From the NCBI GenBank assembly GCA_934234185.1, contig CAKQHO010000045.1, positions 1-23,033 of the forward strand: 23,033 bases of DNA. Direction: 5' to 3'. This DNA is from an uncultured Psychrobacillus sp. (GTDB taxonomy: Bacteria > Bacillota > Bacilli > Bacillales_A > Planococcaceae). Shown here in pieces: positions 1 through 7,411 of the stretch. Below the pieces are notes generated by a model, which saw nothing but the letters and a program-made list of their open reading frames with translations, did no database searches and was not told the DNA's origin. The translations under genes were made by a program, and so were the position numbers. Numbering within the stretch: the first letter of the stretch is position 1; the number at the start of each line of letters is the position of its first letter.

Positions 1-164
1 CCAAAACGTCGTGGACGGCTCAAAAACATATAGCTGGAAGCCGAATGAGTCATCCGGTAAACATACTCCGTCTTATCAACATAGAGGTAATTCCCCTCCC
101 GTATCTTCGAGAATGTCTGTATCCCGATAGGATATAGTCTTTGCAAATCTTCCATATCAATCAT
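1..164 (-). CDS. AAA-ATPase-like domain protein, N-terminal fragment cut by the window edge
   Basis: An open frame begins with ATG at 164 and runs off the left edge after 54 complete codons. It begins MIDMEDLQRLYPIGIQTF, continues with a YVDKTEYVYRM segment, and ends in SRPRRF just as a Walker-A-like RRFGKS motif would begin. This is the typical start of the large Bacteroidales family with an N-terminal AAA-ATPase-like domain (PF09820) and usually a C-terminal PD-(D/E)XK nuclease-like domain (DUF1703). That C-terminal part lies outside the window. The cellular role of the family is poorly defined. The gene follows the capsule operon on the same strand, 284 bp beyond the Wzc-like stop, and is probably an independent neighbour. 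A second ATG three codons in is an alternative start. The family call rests on recognition of the N-terminal pattern. Confidence 0.7.
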   Translation of the reverse strand, partial: MIDMEDLQRLYPIGIQTFSKIREGNYLYVDKTEYVYRMTHSASSYMFLSRPRRF

Positions 165-326
165 ATTTTTCACAAAGCTACTAAAAATTATCCATCAGTC
201 ATTGCTTTACAAAAAAAATATCAACTATCTTCACAGACGGTTGATATAATAGAAATCACATCGGATTTACACCGACATGAGGGCGTTGATCAAGAATACA
301 CCGCTGTGTATTTCCTGACCACAAAA

Positions 327-368
327 TGTAGGGGCTTCATGTGTGTAGCATGAAGTTAGGGACCTACA
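327..368. other. Nested inverted repeat in the intergenic region after the capsule operon
   Basis: The 284-bp gap between the AAA-ATPase-like gene and the Wzc-like gene holds no convincing gene. It contains an inner perfect 7-bp inverted repeat, CTTCATG (335-341) and CATGAAG (349-355), with a 7-nt loop. An outer 6-bp repeat, TGTAGG (327-332) and CCTACA (363-368), brackets it. Read on the minus strand, the structure is followed by TTTTGTGG, which is a poor U-tract. It could be a weak terminator, a processing hairpin or a protein-binding site. A small plus-strand open frame across 141-353 resembles nothing known and is not called. Confidence 0.4.
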
Positions 369-423
369 TGTTCCATCTCACTTTCGTGTAAAGTATTAAA
401 AGTACTCTATGACATTATTAACT

Positions 424-448
424 TAAAAAATATCAGCCATTAATGACT
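424..448 (-). terminator. Possible intrinsic terminator directly after the Wzc-like gene
   Basis: Directly after the TAA stop (451-449), the minus strand reads AGTCA-TTAA-TGGCT. This gives a 5-bp stem with one G-U pair and a 4-nt loop, followed by GATA and six T's. It sits where the end of the capsule operon is expected. The stem is short and AT-rich, so termination would be weak at best. Confidence 0.35.
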
Positions 449-2890
449 TTAGTCTTCCTTGGCGTGAGATTGTTCTCCATATCCATAACCGTAGCCATAT
501 CGCTTACCATAGCCATAATACTTGCCATATTTGCCATAACCATAATAATAACCATACTTTCTTCTCTTCAGATCCAAACCATTTATCACAGTACATAGGT
601 TAGGTAATTTATCTTTTTCAGCAAGTTCGTTAATCAAAGTATATTCATTCTTGTGAGTATAGTCTGCGCGACAAACATAAACTGATAGATCAGCCACACG
701 TCCAATTAGCAAGGTATCGGTAACCATGCCAACAGGAGCGGTATCCAGAATCACATAATCAAAATTCTTCTTGAGTGTTTCAATCGCTTTATCCAAGCCA
801 TCACGGGCCAATAATTCAGTCGGATTAGGAGGAACTGTTCCACCAAGAAGAATATAAAGATTCTTACTGACATCGGAAAGCTGTACTAAATCCATCAAGT
901 TCTTTTCCGGATTAGCCAAATATTGAGTTATACCAACTTCTTTTCTTGGAATATTAAATACCTTATTCAAGCCCGGTTTACGAATATCAAGACCAACGAT
1001 TACTACTTTCTTCCCTAATAAAGAAAGACTAATAGCAAGATTAGCAGAAATGAAAGATTTGCCCTCACCACTAACCGTAGAAGTAACCAGAATCACCTTC
1101 TTGTCATTTTCAAGCATAAACTGAAGATTCGTTCGGATATTACGGAAGGTTTCACTCATCAGATTATTTTGATTCTCAAATACAGCAATAGCACCCTGCT
1201 TTTCATCAGTCAATGGGATATCACCAACAATAGGTACACTGGTAAGCTTTTCTACATCAGAACGACCTTCAATCTTGAATTTAGTCAATTCGAGCAAATA
1301 AATAACCCCTACCGGAATTCCAACTCCTAACACTAAAGCAATCAGGTAAATCATTTTACGTTTAGGAGATACAGGAGCATCATCTGCTATAGCGTCATCT
1401 ATAATCTTTGCATTATTGGCTGTAGCAGCCAGAGTTATAGCATTTTCCTCACGCTTCTGAAGCAACATCAAATAAAGTCCGGCCTTTATCTCCTGTTGGC
1501 GAGCAATACTCACAAACTCACGCTCCTGACCAGGTGCCTCACTAATGCGACGGGAATAACGGCTCGCTTCACGATCCAAATCCGCCTTTGTGATAAACAA
1601 CCCACGCAACACCCTGTCTAAAGATACTTGTACATTCTCTTTCATTGCACCAATGCTGGTATCCAAGTTTATAATGGTAGGGTTATTCTCTGTTGATGTA
1701 CGTAATAAACGTTTCCTCTCAACAAGCACTTCATTATAACGGTTGATGGCAGCAGCAAGATTCAAATCCTGCAATCCGATATTACTGGGCAGAACCTCAT
1801 AACCTTCATTTTGCATATATTTCTGCAGATCCTGCAGCAAATTAATCTGGGTTTGATTCTCCACACGCTTCTTTTCATATTCAGCACTACCAGTTAAAGC
1901 AATCTGAGCATCACTGGTTAAATCCGTAATACCTGCCCCACGTTTAAAACTCTCCAGATCCTTTTCCGTACTACCCAATTCTTTGGAGATTATGCCAATA
2001 CGTTCATTGATAAATTCGGCTGTTTTCTGTGCCACCTCGTTCTTATCATTATTCGTATTGATATTATACATCTCTAATAGCTTATTGATAAAATCCTTGC
2101 CTCGCTGTACATTTGAGTTTTTCAATGATATGACAGCTACAGAAGTAGTTTTGGAAGTAGGCTCAATAGTCATATTCTTGCAATACGCTTTCGCTACAGC
2201 CAAAGGGTTATTAATTGTGGCTGTAATATTGCGTGTAATCTTTTCCGAACCTATAGTTTCTTCCAATGTTCTTTTAGAAGACGATATAGAATCCGATGTC
2301 AGAAAGAAAGCCAGTGTTCCCCGATCGGTAGGAAAAACAGCCGGCAACTTCTCAAAATGTTTCTGATATTCATCATCGCCTATCTTCACATTCACATCCA
2401 TACTTCCTTGTGGTTGCAATGCCATCTCCACAATCATCGGTTTCTCCAACAAATCAGCTTCCTGTGGCGTCAGACTCACTTGTACAGGTGAAGTCTTATA
2501 CATGTTTCTGGAAGGGAATTCATCCTCATCCATATAGGATATATAAAGCCCTAAGTTTTCAACCACCTCCTTAGCTATCGTTTTAGAATGGAGAACCTCA
2601 ATCTCATTATCAATATTCTGAGAAGAAGAGATCATACCATCCAATCCCAGACTCTCCAACCCGGAAAGCATTCCGGCACTCCCACCTTTCTTATCATCCT
2701 TTATTAAAACCGTAGCAGAAATATTATATACAGGAGTGGACATATAAAGATAGACCCATGCCGCAATCAAACACGCTATAACCGCACCCACAAACCAAGG
2801 CCAGTGGATCAAATATTTAAACAATAGTTCCTTAACGTCTATATTTTCTTCCTTAGATTCTTGCGCTTCGTTGAAATCTGTTTCTTTCAT
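449..2890 (-). CDS. wzc: Wzc-like polysaccharide co-polymerase and BY-family tyrosine autokinase
   Basis: This 813-residue inner-membrane protein is predicted to control polymer length and to couple assembly to export, together with the Wza-like protein encoded just upstream. Residues about 30-50 form the first membrane segment (WPWFVGAVIACLIAAWVYLY), followed by a Wzz-type periplasmic region with coiled-coil-like stretches around 280-400. A GNVR-like segment (PGQEREF...LYLMLLQKREE) lies near 455-485, and the second membrane segment is near 513-535. The cytoplasmic kinase domain has Walker A (SGEGKS, about 603-611), Walker A' (VIVGLDIRKPG, about 633) and Walker B (VILDTAPVG, about 715). The last 35 or so residues contain 13 tyrosines in Y-G repeats and are the expected autophosphorylation cluster. 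Length and domain order match fused Wzc proteins. It starts 9 bp after the Wza-like stop and is the last gene of the operon. Confidence 0.93.
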   Translation of the reverse strand: MKETDFNEAQESKEENIDVKELLFKYLIHWPWFVGAVIACLIAAWVYLYMSTPVYNISATVLIKDDKKGGSAGMLSGLESLGLDGMISSSQNIDNEIEVLHSKTIAKEVVENLGLYISYMDEDEFPSRNMYKTSPVQVSLTPQEADLLEKPMIVEMALQPQGSMDVNVKIGDDEYQKHFEKLPAVFPTDRGTLAFFLTSDSISSSKRTLEETIGSEKITRNITATINNPLAVAKAYCKNMTIEPTSKTTSVAVISLKNSNVQRGKDFINKLLEMYNINTNNDKNEVAQKTAEFINERIGIISKELGSTEKDLESFKRGAGITDLTSDAQIALTGSAEYEKKRVENQTQINLLQDLQKYMQNEGYEVLPSNIGLQDLNLAAAINRYNEVLVERKRLLRTSTENNPTIINLDTSIGAMKENVQVSLDRVLRGLFITKADLDREASRYSRRISEAPGQEREFVSIARQQEIKAGLYLMLLQKREENAITLAATANNAKIIDDAIADDAPVSPKRKMIYLIALVLGVGIPVGVIYLLELTKFKIEGRSDVEKLTSVPIVGDIPLTDEKQGAIAVFENQNNLMSETFRNIRTNLQFMLENDKKVILVTSTVSGEGKSFISANLAISLSLLGKKVVIVGLDIRKPGLNKVFNIPRKEVGITQYLANPEKNLMDLVQLSDVSKNLYILLGGTVPPNPTELLARDGLDKAIETLKKNFDYVILDTAPVGMVTDTLLIGRVADLSVYVCRADYTHKNEYTLINELAEKDKLPNLCTVINGLDLKRRKYGYYYGYGKYGKYYGYGKRYGYGYGYGEQSHAKED
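474..558 (-). repeat. Imperfect hexamer repeat encoding the Tyr-Gly-rich kinase tail
   Basis: The plus strand shows many imperfect CCATAN units (CCATAT, CCATAA), which read TATGGN on the coding strand. They encode the run of Tyr-Gly, Tyr-Tyr-Gly and Lys-Tyr-Gly units at the end of the Wzc-like kinase. Repeat slippage here would change the number of phosphorylatable tyrosines in whole-codon steps without breaking the frame. Confidence 0.7.
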
Positions 2891-2899
2891 TGCAAATCA

Positions 2900-3724
2900 T
2901 TATTTTAAAATATTTACTAATAGGCTGACAATGGATACTAGAATAGAGGTGGCAGAGAACCAAAGACTGGTACTGTTACCTACATCTGAATTTCGAGCTT
3001 TTGCTTTATTAGGAGTTACATAGATAATATCATTCTGTTGTAACCAATAGTAAGGTGAAAGAATGGTTTCGGCCTTATTCAAGTCCAAGGTGACAATCTG
3101 CTGTTTGCCGTTCGCGTCTTCACGGATCAACTTCACATTATCACGAAGACCGTATACCGTCATGTCACCGGCCATGGCCAATGCCTCCAACAGATTTACC
3201 TTCTCATTGGAAATAGTGAAAGTACCGGGACGGGTAACCTCGCCGATAACAGATATCTTATAATTGACCATGCGCACCGTTACAATAGGTATTTCTTTCA
3301 TATAAGGTTTCAGCTTATCTATAATCAACTGTTCCGCTCCCCTTTTCGTTAAACCTCCTAACTTCAATTCTCCTAATACCGGAAAATTTATATTTCCATC
3401 ATTATCAACTAAATATGCCTGCAATGTCGGTTGTGTAGTCACAAAAGACGAAGTACTTGTAGTCAAACTGGCATTACTAGCTACTGTCAGATTGAAGGGT
3501 ATCGCCAATTCAGGATTGGTACATGACACCACAATGGTCAGCAAGTCCTTGGGCATGATCTTGGCATCATACAATTTTTCCTGTTGTTCAACCTCGTTCA
3601 CTACTTCCACATTCTGGAAATAGGGAACCTTTTTATAAGACTGGCAGGCAGCCAATAGGAATGGCAACAATAGTAGCCACAAATTTCTTTTGTTAAGTCT
3701 TCTCATCATAATTCTTAAATTCAT
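2900..3724 (-). CDS. wza: Wza-like polysaccharide export outer-membrane lipoprotein
   Basis: The product is predicted to form, or help form, the outer-membrane channel through which the capsule leaves the cell. It has a basic N-terminus, a hydrophobic stretch (LWLLLLPFLL) and a lipobox ending in AAC, consistent with a signal peptidase II cleavage site. A polysaccharide-export (Poly_export) domain covers roughly residues 50-150. An SLBB-like segment with VIGEVTRPG follows, and there is a hydrophobic C-terminal helix (WFSATSILVSIVSLLVNIL). An ATG exists at 3742, but I prefer the one at 3724: AAAGGG lies about 9 nt upstream of it, and it gives a normal-length signal peptide. The protein is about 274 residues, shorter than E. 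coli Wza and typical of Bacteroidetes. It lies between the priming transferase and the Wzc-like kinase, 9 bp before the latter. Confidence 0.92.
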   Translation of the reverse strand: MNLRIMMRRLNKRNLWLLLLPFLLAACQSYKKVPYFQNVEVVNEVEQQEKLYDAKIMPKDLLTIVVSCTNPELAIPFNLTVASNASLTTSTSSFVTTQPTLQAYLVDNDGNINFPVLGELKLGGLTKRGAEQLIIDKLKPYMKEIPIVTVRMVNYKISVIGEVTRPGTFTISNEKVNLLEALAMAGDMTVYGLRDNVKLIREDANGKQQIVTLDLNKAETILSPYYWLQQNDIIYVTPNKAKARNSDVGNSTSLWFSATSILVSIVSLLVNILK

Positions 3725-3780
3725 AATTAAACGCCCTTTCATTCCTAAGTTTTTATTATCGTCTTTTTATTGTCAATTAT

Positions 3781-5187
3781 CTAATATGCTTCTTTTTCTC
3801 CGTGTATGGCATTATACACCGTTTTATACATAATATATAAGTCCAATAAAAAAGTCCAATGCTCTATATACCAGATATCACGCTGCACACGTCCCTCCAT
3901 CTGCCAGAGCTCTTTTGTCTCACCGCGAAAACCCGTCACCTGCGCCCAGCCCGTGATACCGGGTTTTACAAAATGACGGACCATAAACTTATTGATCAGA
4001 TTGGAATATTCCTCCGTATGCTTCAACATGTGTGGACGGGGACCTACAATGGACATATCACCCTTCAACACATTGATGAATTGTGGCAATTCGTCCACAC
4101 TGGTCTTCCTCATAATCTCTCCGATACGTGTTTTACGAGGATCGTTTTCCGTAGCCTGAAGAGTATCACATTGTGTATTAACTTTCATTGAGCGGAATTT
4201 GTAGCACCAGAATTCACGACCATCCTCACCACTGCGTTTCTGTTTGAAAAAGACAGGGCCGGGAGAACTTAGCTTGATCGCGATTCCGAAGAATATATAA
4301 ACGAACGGGAATACCGTACAAAGAAACAGCCCTGAACAAACGATATCAAAAGCACGCTTGATAATACGGTTCTCCAATGATTCCAATGGCTCACAACGAA
4401 TGGAAAGTACAGGAACATTGCCCAATAATTCAAAATGCATCCAACGTTTCAAATAATTACGGACATTGGGAACACTGAAAAAACGAACCAGATGGTTTTC
4501 ACAGTAATTAATGATAGGAACAATCTCCGCACTGCGTACAGAAGGAAGGCTGCAATAAAGCTGGTTGATCTCTCCCGCATGTTTTTCTAAAAAAGCGTTT
4601 ACTTCACCGGGTTGTCCCAAGTATGGAACATCCTGCGGATAACGGTCCGAAGGAGAATCCTCGAAATAACCCAGTACACGATAACCAGACGTAGGATCAT
4701 CCGTCATCGCATGATAAAGTTCCTGCATATTCTCATGGCTCCCAACCAATACTACCTTGCGGACATTTCCTCCCTTTTTCCGGTAAAGTTCCAGAAAGTG
4801 ACGGGAAATCAGGCGGTAGCTGATAATGACAATTATCAGTGTAACATAAAACAGTCCGAAATAGCGGGAATGGGAAAAATGAAATTGAAAAACAAGCAAC
4901 ATACAAACCGATAAAAAGACAAAAGGAACCATGTTACGTAAGACACGGATCATGATCTGTTCAGAACGTACCACTGGACGATGGAGAATAACACCTGAAT
5001 GCATGTTACAAAGTAAATAGCACAGAGTGATAAGAGTCATACCCTGAAAGATAGAACCGCAATGGATACACCAGAAACGGGTACCCAGTAACAAATTAAA
5101 TCCCCATAAAAGCAGGTTCAGCAAAATAAGATCCCCTAAAAGGACCAAGGACTTTAGGACTTTGTTAAAACGTTGGACTTCCTGCAT
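3781..5187 (-). CDS. Priming sugar-phosphate transferase (WcaJ/WbaP-type, undecaprenyl-phosphate glycosyl-1-phosphate transferase)
   Basis: The predicted reaction is transfer of a hexose 1-phosphate from a nucleotide sugar to undecaprenyl phosphate at the inner membrane, which starts the repeat unit. The N-terminal third is hydrophobic with about four membrane segments. A CoA-binding-like middle region (VVLVGSHENMQELYHAM, GYRVLGYFED) follows. The C-terminal bacterial sugar transferase domain carries KRAFDIVCSG and a membrane segment, SPGPVFFKQKRSG, CYKFRSM, DELPQFINVLKGDMSIVGPRP and KPGITGWAQV. About 468 residues is normal for the full-length polyprenyl glycosylphosphotransferase family. The frame stays open back to an ATG at 5241, but that start would overlap the preceding gene. 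The ATG at 5187 (MQEVQRFNKV) fits the family better. The sugar donor (glucose, galactose or another) cannot be read from the sequence. Confidence 0.92.
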   Translation of the reverse strand: MQEVQRFNKVLKSLVLLGDLILLNLLLWGFNLLLGTRFWCIHCGSIFQGMTLITLCYLLCNMHSGVILHRPVVRSEQIMIRVLRNMVPFVFLSVCMLLVFQFHFSHSRYFGLFYVTLIIVIISYRLISRHFLELYRKKGGNVRKVVLVGSHENMQELYHAMTDDPTSGYRVLGYFEDSPSDRYPQDVPYLGQPGEVNAFLEKHAGEINQLYCSLPSVRSAEIVPIINYCENHLVRFFSVPNVRNYLKRWMHFELLGNVPVLSIRCEPLESLENRIIKRAFDIVCSGLFLCTVFPFVYIFFGIAIKLSSPGPVFFKQKRSGEDGREFWCYKFRSMKVNTQCDTLQATENDPRKTRIGEIMRKTSVDELPQFINVLKGDMSIVGPRPHMLKHTEEYSNLINKFMVRHFVKPGITGWAQVTGFRGETKELWQMEGRVQRDIWYIEHWTFLLDLYIMYKTVYNAIHGEKEAY

Positions 5188-5212
5188 AACAACAAACTTA
5201 AATATATAAAAA

Positions 5213-6295
5213 TTAAAACAGATTTTTGTATACAGAAACAACCTGTTCTGCTATTCTATCCCAGTTATATTCATTCATTGAATAGTGGGCAGGACAAAAA
5301 TCCTGCATTAAATTCTTTTGTAATTTTTCCTGTAGTTGCTTTTCATTCCCTGTCTGAAAATAGCAGTCAAAAGCCAGCCCTACTTCCAGGTTTGCAGGGA
5401 TATTACTCACAATCACCGGAAGATCATAGCTCATCGCCTCCAATAAAGCGATAGGCAAACCTTCATGAGAAGACGGCAAAACAAAACAACGGGCATGGGT
5501 CAGCAGTTCATGCAACTTAGTACCTTTAATAAAACCAGTCAGAATTACCCCATTCTCTTTTGCTAAAGACTTCAGTTTCTTTGAATAATCATCCTCAAAA
5601 TCTGTATCACCTGCAAGCACCAGTTTATAATTCTGTTGTTTCAGAGCTGCAAAAGCCCGAATCAACTGATGAAAGTTCTTTTCCGGTACAAATCGTCCCA
5701 TTGCAAATACATATTTACAGGGTTCTACCCCCAGGCTATTCAAATAGTCCGTATCCGCCACCTTATCCGGCGCAGGTACTCCGTTGTAAATCAAGTGGCA
5801 GTCTCTCCGCCCGTATTTGCGTACCAAAAGGTCATTGATCACCTCCGAGATAACAATCACCTCATTAGCAAACATACATCCCATCCGTTCCCCTAATCTC
5901 AACATCGTCTTCGCAGCAAATCCCCACTTATCCCGGTCATAATCGGGACCATGGTGAGTAAACACCACCTTCATGCCCAGCAGGCGTGCCAACGGTGTCA
6001 CCAGTGCAGGTCCTATAGCATGGATATGTACAATATCCGCATGCAGGCTTTTAGCTTTCAGAATAGCTTTGAATGTATGAATGATAGCTTCAAATGACTT
6101 TTTTTTGGGAGTCACCAAGTCCACCAGTTTTATCCCTTTGTATTCCGTAAGCGAATCATGGACGTAGCTTTTCCTCCGAATCAGAGTGACGTCAATATCT
6201 TTTCTCGCAATACGTGGAAAAAGCTCCTCACAATGTGTCTCAACACCGCCCAGAATATCAGGGATACCCCGAGTGCCAGTTACTACAATTCTCAT
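5213..6295 (-). CDS. GT4-family glycosyltransferase
   Basis: This is a GT-B fold, retaining-type glycosyltransferase, predicted to act at the cytoplasmic face on the lipid-linked repeat unit. The N-terminus has the glycine-rich acceptor-side loop GTRGIPDILGGVETHCEEL, and HIHAIGP and HHGPDYDR follow. The C-terminal donor domain has FAMGRFVPEKNFHQLI and the E-x7-E region SSHEGLPIALLEAM near residues 276-290. Length is 360 residues, normal for the family. The N-terminal pattern resembles glycosyltransferases that carry a DUF1972-like region, some of which are rhamnosyltransferases. Donor and acceptor cannot be assigned. It lies between the broken acyltransferase gene (13 bp away) and the priming transferase. 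Confidence 0.92.
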   Translation of the reverse strand: MRIVVTGTRGIPDILGGVETHCEELFPRIARKDIDVTLIRRKSYVHDSLTEYKGIKLVDLVTPKKKSFEAIIHTFKAILKAKSLHADIVHIHAIGPALVTPLARLLGMKVVFTHHGPDYDRDKWGFAAKTMLRLGERMGCMFANEVIVISEVINDLLVRKYGRRDCHLIYNGVPAPDKVADTDYLNSLGVEPCKYVFAMGRFVPEKNFHQLIRAFAALKQQNYKLVLAGDTDFEDDYSKKLKSLAKENGVILTGFIKGTKLHELLTHARCFVLPSSHEGLPIALLEAMSYDLPVIVSNIPANLEVGLAFDCYFQTGNEKQLQEKLQKNLMQDFCPAHYSMNEYNWDRIAEQVVSVYKNLF

Positions 6296-6308
6296 GTAAT
6301 CTAAAGTC

Positions 6309-7396
6309 TTATTTTTCTATCCAATTTACAACCCGTTGCAACACATAATACTTCATGATGTGAGCAAAACAGATAACCCCACCAAGCACAATTATACAAG
6401 TAACGATATAATTCATATCAGGTTGGCTGATAAAACGTTCGATATGTACTTTTTCAATAACTCTAAATATCACCATGTGAGCCAAATAAATCTCCATACT
6501 GATGTTGCTAATATATCTTGCCACTCTATTATTCAAGAACGCATTCTTAGCTCCAATTGCATAGAGCAGCCAAGCCACGAACATTCCGCTTTCAATAACA
6601 TAATGCACGAAATCATTTTTCACCCTCAAACAAAACATAAAGAAAGCCACCGTCAGCAGGACAGTAAAAACAGCACAAAGAGAACTGTACTTACCGCCCT
6701 ATTGACAAATGCTTTTCCGATATAAATAAGCGATTCCTCCCGATAAAAACAACGGTGCACAATAAATAAAATTTGTACGCCCGGGAGACTTGTCCACAAA
6801 CTCCGGAGTATAGAAATAAAGCATAGCCACCCATACAAAGCCCAAAGCTATCAACATAGACAGCCACGCCCGCCGCTTATTGTCCGTCATAAAAACAAAG
6901 AAGGGGAAAAGCAAATAAAAAACGAACACAACTCCCAAAAACCAACCCACTCCAATCACCGTGATATGTGGATTAGGCAAAAGATTAAAACATAAAGTGA
7001 GATTGGCGAATGTCTCAAAAAATGCTCCACGACTAGGATTCATAACCAAATCCAGCAAACAAAGGCAGGCAAAATAAGGCAAAATCCTTGCATATCGCTT
7101 CTTGTAAAAAGAATTAGGAGTAATGGTTCCTTTCTTGAATCGCTCATAATAACCACAACAAAGCGAAAATCCACTTACTATCATAAACAACAGCGTGAAA
7201 TCCGTAAAAAAAGGAATCAGCTTTAATGTGAGATAATTTTCCGAAGGTTTCAGTGTGATGTTACTCAAAACGTGCATTAACACAATACCTACAGCAGCAT
7301 AAGCCCGTAGCCCATCTAACGAATCATATCGTTGTTTATTAAACTTATTTAACGATTTTTTTGGGGGGGGGTAATCGGACGAGATTGATTATTCAT
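6309..7396 (-). pseudogene. Acyltransferase-3 family membrane protein, broken by a C-tract frameshift and a nonsense codon
   Basis: This gene would encode an integral-membrane O-acyltransferase (PF01757) of about 362 residues that decorates the glycan. The 5' end starts with ATG at 7396, 15 bp after the radical SAM stop, and reads MNNQSRPITPP. The frame then fails at a run of nine C's, reaching TAA a few codons later. With ten (or seven) C's it would continue as KKSLNKFNKQRYDSLDGLRA and join the family signature LDGLRAYAAVGIVLMH. The rest stays in one frame to GGIAYLYRKSICQ, where a TAG at 6701-6699 interrupts it. The same frame resumes with GGKYSSLCAVFTVLLTVAFF and continues to WIEK at 6309, including the late motif SNISMEIYLAHM. 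The fragments 7283-6699 and 6650-6309 can be open frames on their own but lack essential parts. Confidence 0.87.
7362..7371 (-). repeat. C9 homopolymer tract (G9 on the plus strand) at the 5' end of an acyltransferase gene
   Basis: Nine consecutive G's on the plus strand (about 7363-7371) follow directly a run of seven T's. They lie about 25 bp inside the acyltransferase-3 gene that starts at 7396. The current length puts the ATG out of frame with the gene body, while one more C or two fewer restores it. G/C runs this long stand out in such an AT-rich region, where A/T runs of 8-9 are common. Confidence 0.9.
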
Positions 7397-7411
7397 TTCT
7401 ACTATTTTATA

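Noticed and set aside
173..180. TAGCTTTG on the minus strand, matching the Bacteroides -7 consensus TAnnTTTG, upstream of the AAA-ATPase-like gene
   Set aside because: No TTTG lies at the expected -33 distance, and the element would put transcription start almost at the ATG. Chance occurrence is likely in AT-rich DNA.
141..353. A 70-codon plus-strand open frame in the left intergenic region
   Set aside because: It overlaps the start of the AAA-ATPase-like gene on the opposite strand, resembles no family I know, and its end overlaps the nested inverted repeat.
3725..3742. Upstream ATG of the Wza-like gene
   Set aside because: The AAAGGG at the right distance and the signal-peptide length favour the ATG at 3724, but the upstream start cannot be fully excluded.
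6653..6838. A 61-codon frame ending AFVNRAVSTVLFVLFLLSC as part of the broken acyltransferase via two compensating frameshifts
   Set aside because: The upstream and downstream fragments are already in the same frame, so a single TAG is the simpler explanation.
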